NCBI GenBank assembly: GCA_021847485.1 | Contig: JAJZRA010000015.1 | Location: 1-36,266, forward strand | Direction of reading: 5' to 3' | DNA length: 36,266 bases | Origin: a bacterium | Lineage (GTDB): Bacteria; Elusimicrobiota; Elusimicrobia; Elusimicrobiales; UBA9959 | Shown: positions 23,530-30,879 of the stretch, piece after piece | How positions within the stretch are numbered: the first letter of the stretch is position 1 | Layout: every line of letters begins with the position of its first letter | Notes under the pieces: model-generated | Database searches by the model: none | What the model was told of the DNA's origin: nothing | The model's input: only the letters and a program-made list of their open reading frames with translations | Program-made: the position numbers and the translations under genes

Positions 23530-25149
23530 ATGGGCAGCAAATTCGTAGAAAAGCACAAACGCAAATCGATCCTGGCCGCCTTGCTCCTGATCTTCCAGGG
23601 CAGGGCCAAGTACGTCGCCATCCTGCTGGTGGTCGCCATCATGTCGGTGCCTTTCGTTATCTCCGGCGAGACGCTTGGCCGGATCATCGAGCTGCGCCCG
23701 GTGGCCTCCTTCCTGCGCTCGGTCGGCATGGGCAGCGTCGTCTCCGCCGTCAACCCGAAGTACTCCAACGACCTCATGCGCGCCGCCCTGGAGAAGGCCG
23801 CCGAGGACAGCAAGGCCGAATCCTTCTGGAACAAGTTCCTCAAGAGCGTCAACGCCACGCTGCCGCCCGCGGGCAGCCCGTCCTCCATGGCCATGATCCG
23901 CGGCGGCGCGGACCTCTTAGGCGAGCCCGAGCTGAAGGGCCCGGTGCCCAATAAGCCCGGCCAGGTCAAGGGCGTGGTGAACGAGCAGGAGCGCGAGCGC
24001 GGCGAAGCCCCCGAAGGGGTCGACCTGGAATCCATGCTCGCCGCCGGCCGGCCCGGCGGCGAGGGGGCCGGAGAAGGCTCCGGCCTCTACGGCGACCTGA
24101 TGGGCCAGAACCTCGCGGGGCGCTTCGAGGGCGGCGGCAGTTTCGGCTCCAATTCCCCTTACGTCGGCGGGGCGCTGTCGGGCGGCGGGCTTTCCGCGTC
24201 CGGCCGTTCTTCCGGCATGTTCAGCAGCGTCATGGACCAGGCTTCCGGAAAGGTGCCGGTGCCCGGCAAGCCGCAGAAGGTCAACACCAAGCGCATGGGC
24301 CGCGTCAGCGGCTTCACCTGGCGCAACGTCGGCTACAAGACGCAGAAGAACAAGATCGACGTGCAGATGGGCAACAAGAAGCCCATGTTCCAGCTGGCGC
24401 AGACCTTCGCGATGACGGCCTCGGCCTTCAAATCGCGCGACTCCGCGCCGGAATACCAGGCGGCCTACACCGGTTCGACCTACGACGGCAACGACGTGAA
24501 CGCCGAGGCTATCCAGACCGACGCCTCCGCCCCGGCGCTCCCGGACAGCTCCTATACCGGCGACCTGATGACCGGCGTGCAGGGCATGCAGGACGCCGCC
24601 CGGACCTGCTCCGACGCCCAGGGCACCCACGGCGCCAAGATGTCGGAGGACGGCAAGCTGATGGACGACACGGCCAAGACGCTGGGCAAGCCGCCCAAGT
24701 GCTGCAATCACGGCGCCGTGGACGCCTGGAACGGAAAGATAGACAGGATCATCTCGTATTGCAACGACTTCAACGTGCACGAGGCCCAGCTGGCCGCCGC
24801 CTGCCAGAACAAGAGCAGCCCGATGGACTGCAGCAGCTATAACGGCATGCATCAGCCTAAGTGCTCCAAATGGCGCTGCTGGCTCGGCATACTTGCCGCC
24901 CTTCTGATGATGCTTGCCGGCTTGCTGTTGCTGGGCACCGGCCTCGGCGTGGCCCTGCTGGCGGCCGGCATAGGCATGCTGGTCGCGCAGTTAGTCCCGG
25001 GCGTGCTGGGACAGATACTAGGCTTCGTGGCAGGTCTGATGATCCCCGGCCTGTTCTTCGCCAACGTGGCGGTATCCTTTATGGACAGGACGATAGCCGC
25101 CATAGTCTCCATAGGCAGCAATTCAGCCGGCGGCCAGGGCGGTGAATGA
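23530..25149 (+). CDS. Gene E: unknown membrane protein with Cys-rich region and C-terminal helices
   Basis: Not recognised. 539 residues from the ATG at 23530, which has GGAGGG five bases upstream; a longer GTG reading from 23452 adds an Arg-rich stretch with no ribosome site and is rejected. The basic N-terminus KHKRKS precedes a membrane helix at about 28-44. Gly/Ser-rich 175-230. Helical FQLAQTFAMTASAFKSRDSA (287-306) leads to YTGSTYDGND (313-322), like TGSTPDG in D. Eight Cys lie between 360 and 450 (C360, C391, C392, C411, C425, C434, C445, C450). They stop just before a hydrophobic block (451-530) of three or four helices with GLGVALLAAGIGMLVAQ. Disulfide bonding outside the cytoplasm is likely. 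Confidence 0.8.
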   Translation: MGSKFVEKHKRKSILAALLLIFQGRAKYVAILLVVAIMSVPFVISGETLGRIIELRPVASFLRSVGMGSVVSAVNPKYSNDLMRAALEKAAEDSKAESFWNKFLKSVNATLPPAGSPSSMAMIRGGADLLGEPELKGPVPNKPGQVKGVVNEQERERGEAPEGVDLESMLAAGRPGGEGAGEGSGLYGDLMGQNLAGRFEGGGSFGSNSPYVGGALSGGGLSASGRSSGMFSSVMDQASGKVPVPGKPQKVNTKRMGRVSGFTWRNVGYKTQKNKIDVQMGNKKPMFQLAQTFAMTASAFKSRDSAPEYQAAYTGSTYDGNDVNAEAIQTDASAPALPDSSYTGDLMTGVQGMQDAARTCSDAQGTHGAKMSEDGKLMDDTAKTLGKPPKCCNHGAVDAWNGKIDRIISYCNDFNVHEAQLAAACQNKSSPMDCSSYNGMHQPKCSKWRCWLGILAALLMMLAGLLLLGTGLGVALLAAGIGMLVAQLVPGVLGQILGFVAGLMIPGLFFANVAVSFMDRTIAAIVSIGSNSAGGQGGE

Positions 25150-25481
25150 CAGGTTTTTATTCGGTCCTTAAGCCCGCGGTTAAAGCCATGCAGGAGGGAG
25201 CAGGCGCGCCCGGTCGCCGGCTTGTGTCAGGCTTCTCGTGGTGCGGCGGCGCGGCCTGCGGCCCCTGCGGGAGCGTACAGGCGCTCCGGCTTTGCCGGCG
25301 GGATTTTTTATGCGGCGGCGGCTGGGCCTAAAGACCCAGAAATTTCGGGGACCAACGACACTTGGCCCCCGCGGCGGAATGAAGTAAATTATAGTCGGAG
25401 TGGTGCGACGCCGCGTCGGCGTATTTGTACGGATATATTGGGTATAATACATAGGTTAAACAGCAGGACCCGGAGGCAGTT
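25150..25481 (+). promoter_or_regulatory. 332-nt gap between E and F: terminator, hairpins and gene F promoter
   Basis: There is no credible gene here. After the candidate terminator there is a small hairpin CGACG-CCG-CGTCG (25406-25418) and a TATAAT (25443-25448) that should drive gene F. The -35 is poor. A GGAGG ribosome site (25472-25476) lies five bases before the gene F ATG. F is thus probably a separate transcript. Confidence 0.55.
25268..25309 (+). terminator. Possible terminator after gene E
   Basis: Two adjacent stem-loops, GGAGCG-TACAGG-CGCTCC (25270-25287) and CCGGC-TTT-GCCGG (25286-25298), are followed after five bases by six Ts (25304-25309). They lie about 120 nt after the gene E stop. 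The two stems share two bases, so only one can form fully at a time. Confidence 0.5.
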
Positions 25482-28400
25482 ATGAACTTCTACAACGAAG
25501 ACGAGAAGAAGGACGGGGCGGCCGGCGTGCCGCCTTTCAAGAAGACGGCCACCTTCGGCAGGGCCCCGCTTTTCTCCAGGACCGCGGGCGGCCTCATGGA
25601 ACGCCTTAAGAACCTTTCCCGCAAGGACATGGCCTTCGTCGGTATCGGCCTGAGCGTGCTGGTGATGGCGCCCGTCGCCGAGTACATGATGTCCAAGCCC
25701 TCCGCGGACAACCTGCTGACGCCCGGCTTCGGCTCCCGCGAAGGCTCGGCCGTCCCCGGCGGCGGCGTCTACGAGCCCGGCATTAACGCCCTCAGCCAGG
25801 GCTCGCCCGACGGCTCCGGCGAGGTCATCACCCCGCTTTCCTCGCGCGACCCGGCCTCGCTGATCCTCGGCTCGCAGCCCGCCCAGGCCGCCGCCCCGGC
25901 GCCGTACACGCCTCCGCCCACCACCTTCCGCGATTCCATGAAGGACGTGGCCCGCGAGTCGTTCTCGGCGGCCGCCAAGTCCGCGGGCGCGCCCACGCCC
26001 ATCCCCCGCATGCAGGCCGCGCTGCGCAGCTTCGGCTCGTTCTTCAGCGGCGGCGAGGGTACCCGCACGCAGGGCTCCATCGGCGGCGGCAAGATCCTGG
26101 AGGACGCCAAGTCCGCCTCCTCCAAGGCCGCCAAGCGCTCGATGGTGGGCCCGGTCGCCATGCCCGGCTATAAGGGAGTGGCCTCCAATACCCCCAACAG
26201 CTCCTCCAGGGACGCCTTCGAGAAGCTGCGCTCCGCGGCCGACAAGTCCGCCGGCAACTTCAACGGCGGCTCGGCCATCAGCTCGCTGGACAAGGCCGCG
26301 GCCGACGCCCCCCAGATAGGCAGCGGCGCCGGCGGCCTCGGCTACGGCCAGGACTCCGCCGCGACCACCAAGCCCTCCAACTCCAACAATAAGTACGAGC
26401 ACAACCGCTCCGGCGAGTCGCTCGAGGAGATGGCCGCCAAGCACCGCATGCAGAAGGCGCTCGAGTGGGAGGACTTCAAGAAGTACGAGATCCCCAAGCA
26501 GATCATCAACGCCATCGTAGAGGCCGTCGGCGGCGTAATGAAGGACCTGGTGGACGACAAGCTGCGCGGCATCCTGAACATGTATCCTGGTGCCTCATAC
26601 TGCTGGCAGCCGGCCGTCTGCCCCGACGGCGACTGCGCCGCTATGGTAAAGGCATATAAAAAGCGCGCCCCTGTGGACCTTTGCTACGACCCCGGTGCCC
26701 AGAAATTCGCCTGGGAGTCCGGTGGCAAGGATAAAACACAGGGCAGTCAGGTTAATTGTATCTGCGGTAAGGGTTCCGAACCGATAGGTAAGAAGCCATA
26801 CGAGCCCGGCGGCGCTCCTCCTCCCGACAACCCGCAAGTCGGCCCGGGCCCGGATAACCCGCAGGGCGGTGGCGGTGGCGGCGACGGGCATACCCCGGCC
26901 GCCGGTTCGCCGGAGGCCATCTCGCAGGACACCAACAAGCTCTTCGCCAAGTACGACGAGGTGCTCGGCCGCGTGATCGACAACGTGGTCTTCACCGAGA
27001 AGGCCCTCAACGATAACAAGAAGCCGGAAGAGGTCGAAGTCCAGGTGAAGGCTCTTGAGGACGTGGCTAAAGAAGCCGGCGGCGCCGCCAGCTCGGTCGT
27101 TCAGCCCACGCTGGCCAAGCTGGGCTCCGAGGCCAAGACCGCCCTTAGCCGGTACTTTAACAGGACCGACGCTATGGAGAAGAAGTACCGCGCGGCCAAG
27201 GCGGAGCACGATACTTACGTCAAGGCGGTCGCCGCTATCAAAGCCGATATAAAGAACCACACGCTGAAGATGAAGGATACCGTCCCGACCGCCAAGTCCG
27301 GAGAGCCTACGGCCGGGCGCAACAGCGAGTCGGAGATAAACACCAAGCCTATAGAGGAAATAATCGCCAAGTACGACCAGGGGATCACCGACAACCTGGG
27401 TACGGCCCGCGGCCAGATAGACTTCCATACCTACCGGTTCGGCGTCTTCTCGAGGCAGCTGGACCAGGTTACCGGTTCCATCGAGGGGCTGGTGCAGGCG
27501 CATAATACCGCTCTCGGGGCTATGAACTCGGCCCTGGCCGCGGCCGATACGCCCGCTTCCGAGCGTCTCGCCAAGGCTACCGGCAGGCCCGCGGTGGGCG
27601 GGAACGCCCCGGCCGCCACCGGCGACAAGACAATCGGCGCGGCCGTCGGGACTACCGTGAAGGGAGCTGCCGGCCAGGCGCTTAACGGTGACAACGCGGC
27701 CCCGTTGCAGCAGGCCGTGGCCTTGCGCGGCGTTAACTGGGACCTGCTGTGGCCCCAGAAAGAGGCCCGCAAGTTCGACAGCACCGCGGCCGCCGCCGAG
27801 GAGAAGAAACTGTGGGCCGCGTACCTGGAGAAGGTCAACGCCAAGCAGGAGGCCAATATCGCTCCTACCCACGACTTCGTGGCCAATGCCGCCCGCAGCG
27901 CGGCTATCCAGGGGGAAGTGGTCACCGTGGACTTCGGCAACCTGCAGGGCATAATAAATTCGGCCGTAGCCGACATGCGGATAGTCCAGCAGACCGTCCT
28001 TATGTCGGTGAACGCCTGCTACTTCGAGAACGCCGGCTGCTCGTCCGCCATAACTCCCTCCGGCTCTGCCGACGGCAACGCGACGGTGCTGATGGCCCAG
28101 GGGCTGGCCAACGGCGTTTATAAGGACTTCCACGCGGCGGACCAGAAGTATTCCCAGCTCAAGCCGGAGCAGAAAGCGGTCATATCTTCCGCCCACGGCA
28201 GCCTTCAGTCCGCGGCCGACCTGGTGGAGGAGAAGCAGCAGGCGCTGGATAAGCTGGTGAAGAGCAAGGCTCCGGCCGATCAGATAGCCAAGGCTACCGG
28301 CGAACTCGCGGGCGCCTCGAAGGAGTATACCAGGGTCCAGTCGGCTTACGACGCTTCCTATGACGCCGCCAGGAAGACCCTGACCGGGGCCCAGAGGTCC

Positions 28401-28658
28401 GCGTTGGCGGACTATCAGACCGTGCTCTCCTGCGACGACGCGGTGACCGGCTTCGTGCCGCACGGCTCCGGCATGTGCAGCAAGAGCCTGTCCACCCGCG
28501 TGGGCACCATCGGCAGCAGCGCCGACAGGGACTACGGCCTGATCATGAGCGACGACCCGGCCTCCGCTAACGCCGGCGCGCGCCTGGCCAACCAGAAAAA
28601 GACCGCCTGCACCTGGGCGTCCAAGTGCCTCAAGCAGCTGCCCGCCGGCTGTAAGTAA
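25482..28658 (+). CDS. Gene F: large unknown membrane-anchored protein with helical ectodomain
   Basis: Not recognised. 1058 residues. The N-terminus MNFYNEDEKKDG is basic further on (RLKNLSRKD); one membrane helix at about 49-69. A Gly/Ser/Pro-rich linker follows, with IPRMQ (174-178, as in C) and helical DAFEKLRSAADKSAGNFNGGSA (244-265). Then a charged helix (318-362) and a Cys patch (C374, C380, C385, C401, C426, C428), followed by a Pro/Gly hinge (440-470). From about 475 to the end it is mostly long helices with coiled-coil character, for example LVEEKQQALDKLVKSKAPADQIAKATGEL. Three Cys close the C-terminus (KTACTWASKCLKQLPAGCK). It is probably the large extracytoplasmic component of the A-F set. 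It ends in a strong terminator. Confidence 0.8.
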   Translation: MNFYNEDEKKDGAAGVPPFKKTATFGRAPLFSRTAGGLMERLKNLSRKDMAFVGIGLSVLVMAPVAEYMMSKPSADNLLTPGFGSREGSAVPGGGVYEPGINALSQGSPDGSGEVITPLSSRDPASLILGSQPAQAAAPAPYTPPPTTFRDSMKDVARESFSAAAKSAGAPTPIPRMQAALRSFGSFFSGGEGTRTQGSIGGGKILEDAKSASSKAAKRSMVGPVAMPGYKGVASNTPNSSSRDAFEKLRSAADKSAGNFNGGSAISSLDKAAADAPQIGSGAGGLGYGQDSAATTKPSNSNNKYEHNRSGESLEEMAAKHRMQKALEWEDFKKYEIPKQIINAIVEAVGGVMKDLVDDKLRGILNMYPGASYCWQPAVCPDGDCAAMVKAYKKRAPVDLCYDPGAQKFAWESGGKDKTQGSQVNCICGKGSEPIGKKPYEPGGAPPPDNPQVGPGPDNPQGGGGGGDGHTPAAGSPEAISQDTNKLFAKYDEVLGRVIDNVVFTEKALNDNKKPEEVEVQVKALEDVAKEAGGAASSVVQPTLAKLGSEAKTALSRYFNRTDAMEKKYRAAKAEHDTYVKAVAAIKADIKNHTLKMKDTVPTAKSGEPTAGRNSESEINTKPIEEIIAKYDQGITDNLGTARGQIDFHTYRFGVFSRQLDQVTGSIEGLVQAHNTALGAMNSALAAADTPASERLAKATGRPAVGGNAPAATGDKTIGAAVGTTVKGAAGQALNGDNAAPLQQAVALRGVNWDLLWPQKEARKFDSTAAAAEEKKLWAAYLEKVNAKQEANIAPTHDFVANAARSAAIQGEVVTVDFGNLQGIINSAVADMRIVQQTVLMSVNACYFENAGCSSAITPSGSADGNATVLMAQGLANGVYKDFHAADQKYSQLKPEQKAVISSAHGSLQSAADLVEEKQQALDKLVKSKAPADQIAKATGELAGASKEYTRVQSAYDASYDAARKTLTGAQRSALADYQTVLSCDDAVTGFVPHGSGMCSKSLSTRVGTIGSSADRDYGLIMSDDPASANAGARLANQKKTACTWASKCLKQLPAGCK

Positions 28659-28672
28659 CCGGCAGATCAGAG

Positions 28673-28712
28673 AAAAACCCCGCGGTCCGCAAGGCCGCGG
28701 GGTTTTGCTTTC
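28673..28712 (+). terminator. Strong intrinsic terminator after gene F
   Basis: AAAACCCCGCGG (28674-28685) pairs with CCGCGGGGTTTT (28695-28706), followed by GCTTTC. It begins 15 nt after the gene F stop. Confidence 0.92.
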
Positions 28713-28918
28713 TGGGACGAAAGGCCTATTAAATCGGGGGACTAACGGCTCTTACCAGGCGGCTCTGTTTCTGGTTGAATATAGGTGATTTCTTTGTAAT
28801 TCGGGGGATTGGCCCCGGAGTATCCACGACCCGGCCGTAACCGGGTGTATCCAGGGAAAGCAAAATTTTTTGCTTTCCCTTTTTGATTGTAACGAGATAA
28901 AGCGGCGTTAGGGGGATT
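28713..28918 (+). promoter_or_regulatory. Structured leader with internal terminator upstream of the Cys-rich secreted protein
   Basis: There is no gene between the gene F terminator and 28919. The stretch contains a repeat, CCGGAGTATCCA (28815-28826) and CCGGGTGTATCCA (28841-28853), and a stem ACCCGG-CCGTAA-CCGGGT (28829-28846). A 13-bp terminator hairpin (28853-28865 with 28868-28880) with a T-run ends only about 34 nt before the ATG. A terminator placed inside a leader suggests attenuation or a small RNA; no known riboswitch class was recognised. Confidence 0.5.
28853..28885 (+). terminator. Intrinsic terminator in the leader of the 28919 gene
   Basis: AGGGAAAGCAAAA (28853-28865) pairs with TTTTGCTTTCCCT (28868-28880), then TTTTTG. 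The pairing is perfect, with a two-base TT gap that would open slightly to form the loop. Confidence 0.85.
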
Positions 28919-29791
28919 ATGAAAAAGAGCATGCTTATGGTCGCGGCGTTCATCGCTTCGTGCTCTCTGGGCGCGAGCGCGCAAGAGATAAAGCCTGACT
29001 TCGAGGGCAGGGGCGCGTCCGCTCAGGAGATCAGCCTTAAAGAGACGGTGCAGGCGCAGGCCCCGGAGGTGATCACTGAAGGGATAAGGCCGGTAGCTCC
29101 TTCTTCCAGGGGCTATGCCAATAGTAATGTGTGCGAAACGTTCGTCTTCGATTCCCGTGATGGGGAAACGGTGCGCCGGGCGACGTATCTCAGCACGACT
29201 TTTCATTGGCGGGAATGCGACGAATATCATTATTGCCAAGATAATTCTCAAGACGAGAGTACGTACGTCGATCTTACCATCGGCCCCCGGCAGTTGCAGG
29301 CCAATGAAGAGGAGCGGATAGAGGTGTGCTACAACTTCCCCAAGGGAAAGCCCTCCTTCCGTATCCTCAAGAGCCCGTTCAAGTATACTTCCCGCGAGCG
29401 CGGCACCGGCTCGTATTTCCTCGAACTTACCCCTGTTGACCGCCTGCCGAAGGCCGTGGCTTCTCTCCGGGAGTTCAGCGTTTCGGCTCTCGGCTCGAAG
29501 AGCGGTGAGATCGGACGGTATTCCCCTCAATGGGACGAGAACGGGATGGGGTTTATCCCCTGCAAGGAGCAAGACCTGACCTGGCAGTCCACCGATACCG
29601 AATCCAAGATCATGAAAAGGGAAGGCAACGACATCTATGTCTGCGATTTCTCAGTCACCTGGGATTTCCGCTGGACCGGTTGTCGGGAGTCCAATCCGCA
29701 TACCAGCCCCGGTTGGTGTGCTTGCAAGGCCAAAGGCAGCAAGGGTACTCCTCAGAACACCGGTCGCTGTGCCTGGGAGGCCAGGGAATAA
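28919..29791 (+). CDS. Unknown secreted Cys-rich protein
   Basis: Not recognised. 290 residues. The signal sequence MKKSMLMVAAFIASCSLGASAQ has two readings: signal peptidase I after ASA, or lipidation at C15 (IASC fits a loose lipobox). After a short linker, the mature region from about residue 70 is beta-rich with paired Cys: CETFVFDSRDG, HWRECDEYHYC, IEVCYNFPKGK, FIPCKEQD, YVCDFSVTWDFRWTGC and PGWCACKAKG. This points to a disulfide-bonded periplasmic or surface domain. Codon use is less GC-biased in the first half. A GGGGG ribosome site precedes the ATG. It lies between two terminators, so it is transcribed alone. Confidence 0.7.
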   Translation: MKKSMLMVAAFIASCSLGASAQEIKPDFEGRGASAQEISLKETVQAQAPEVITEGIRPVAPSSRGYANSNVCETFVFDSRDGETVRRATYLSTTFHWRECDEYHYCQDNSQDESTYVDLTIGPRQLQANEEERIEVCYNFPKGKPSFRILKSPFKYTSRERGTGSYFLELTPVDRLPKAVASLREFSVSALGSKSGEIGRYSPQWDENGMGFIPCKEQDLTWQSTDTESKIMKREGNDIYVCDFSVTWDFRWTGCRESNPHTSPGWCACKAKGSKGTPQNTGRCAWEARE

Positions 29792-29811
29792 AGCGGATGA
29801 CGCGACCACAG

Positions 29812-29846
29812 AAAGCCCCGCGGGGAGACCCGCGGGGTTTTGCTTT
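29812..29846 (+). terminator. Intrinsic terminator after the Cys-rich secreted protein
   Basis: CCCCGCGGG (29816-29824) pairs with CCCGCGGGG (29829-29837) around GAGA, followed by TTTTGCTTT. It is 25 nt after the stop and closely resembles the gene F terminator in its stem and tail. Confidence 0.9.
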
Positions 29847-29866
29847 ATGGGGGGGCGGTAAAATCG

Positions 29867-29872
29867 TATAAT
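29867..29872 (+). promoter_or_regulatory. -10 element for the beta-barrel gene
   Basis: TATAAT about 84 nt upstream of the ATG at 29956. The -35 position falls inside the tail of the preceding terminator (TTTATG) and matches poorly. Confidence 0.45.
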
Positions 29873-29955
29873 ATACAGGGAGATTTCAAGGTGAGGAGGC
29901 GCCCGGGGCACCGGCGCGCCGACCGTTTTGGGAATACACGAACAAGGGGAGAAAG

Positions 29956-30819
29956 ATGAAAAAACTCATTGCATCCGTTACTCTGCTGGCGGGCTTAAGC
30001 CTCAACGCTTCCGCCTGGTACTTCGACGGCGGCCTGACCGGCACCACCGGCAAGGACTACAGCGGCTACAAGCTGAACCTGCGCGTCGGCGCGGACGACT
30101 TCGCCCTGGAGCCCACGCTGACCTCCTATAAATACGACACCGCGGCCCTCAAGAACAAGACCTACCGCACCTACGGCCTGCGCGGCGCGTGGGAGAAAGA
30201 GAAATACACGGTCGGAGCCGAGGCCGGTACTACCCCCGAGGTGAACGGCTATAAGAACATCTACGCCGGCGGCGACATCACCTTCTCGCTGATGCCCGGC
30301 ACCGGCGGCCATAGCCGCCTGGCCGGCCCCGGCGCGCACGCCGTCTCCGGCGGCGGCGAGGGCGTGGCCCGCATAGACGTGGGCGCCTCGCTGAAGCAGA
30401 TCCAGCACACCCAGGCCGTCACCGGCTCCTCCGACCTCAAGACCGCCCAGACCGAGGCCAGCCTGTTCGCCGGCGCCAAGGTGCTGATGCTCAACCTCTC
30501 GGCCTCTTACACCGGCTACTCCTACGGCGACGAGAAGGCCGTGCCGCAGGGCTTCATCCCCGGCCTGGACTTCGCCGTCATCGCCAAGCCGCGCTCCAGC
30601 GTGACCGCCCGCGTGGACATCCCGTCCACGATCCCGATGATCACGCCCTTCGCGGCCTACACGACCACCAAGTACAAGGGCGCCAAGGACAGCTCGGCCG
30701 TCACGATCGGCGGTTACGTCGACCTGAACATGGTCGTGGCCAACGTGGCCTACCAGAACTTCGACAACGGCAGCAGCAACAAGAGCTTCGTCTCCGTCGG
30801 CGCAGGCGTCAAGTTCTAA
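29956..30819 (+). CDS. Outer-membrane beta-barrel protein
   Basis: A 287-residue protein with a clear signal peptide (MKKLIASVTLLAGLSLNASA, then WYFDGG). The mature part alternates polar and hydrophobic residues in strands such as YKLNLRVGADDFALEPTLTSY, YTVGAEAG, ARIDVGASLKQIQ and SVTARVDIPS. It ends in VSVGAGVKF, and a C-terminal Phe is the usual barrel-assembly signal. It has no Cys. Family and ligand are unknown; it may be a small porin-like or adhesin-like barrel. A GGGGAG ribosome site precedes the ATG. Being next to the A-F block, it could be the outer-membrane partner of that system, but it is separated from it by terminators. Confidence 0.75.
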   Translation: MKKLIASVTLLAGLSLNASAWYFDGGLTGTTGKDYSGYKLNLRVGADDFALEPTLTSYKYDTAALKNKTYRTYGLRGAWEKEKYTVGAEAGTTPEVNGYKNIYAGGDITFSLMPGTGGHSRLAGPGAHAVSGGGEGVARIDVGASLKQIQHTQAVTGSSDLKTAQTEASLFAGAKVLMLNLSASYTGYSYGDEKAVPQGFIPGLDFAVIAKPRSSVTARVDIPSTIPMITPFAAYTTTKYKGAKDSSAVTIGGYVDLNMVVANVAYQNFDNGSSNKSFVSVGAGVKF

Positions 30820-30830
30820 GCGTTTTCCCC

Positions 30831-30856
30831 GCGGGGAGGCCGCGCGGCCTCCCCGC
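30831..30856. other. 26-bp perfect palindrome between the beta-barrel gene and dnaX
   Basis: GCGGGGAGGCCGC followed directly by its reverse complement. It lies just after the beta-barrel stop. There is no T-run on the plus strand, so termination would be weak or Rho-assisted. Confidence 0.6.
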
Positions 30857-30879
30857 CGTCGGTCACCCCAGGTCCCGCT

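Noticed and set aside
26595-28463. 622-residue minus-strand frame opposite gene F
   Set aside because: It is an antisense shadow with no recognisable domain. Gene F has a ribosome site, promoter and terminator on the plus strand.
28713-28852. Known riboswitch (c-di-GMP, cobalamin, TPP or SAM)
   Set aside because: None of the conserved core strings of these classes could be found. Only generic stems and a short repeat are visible.
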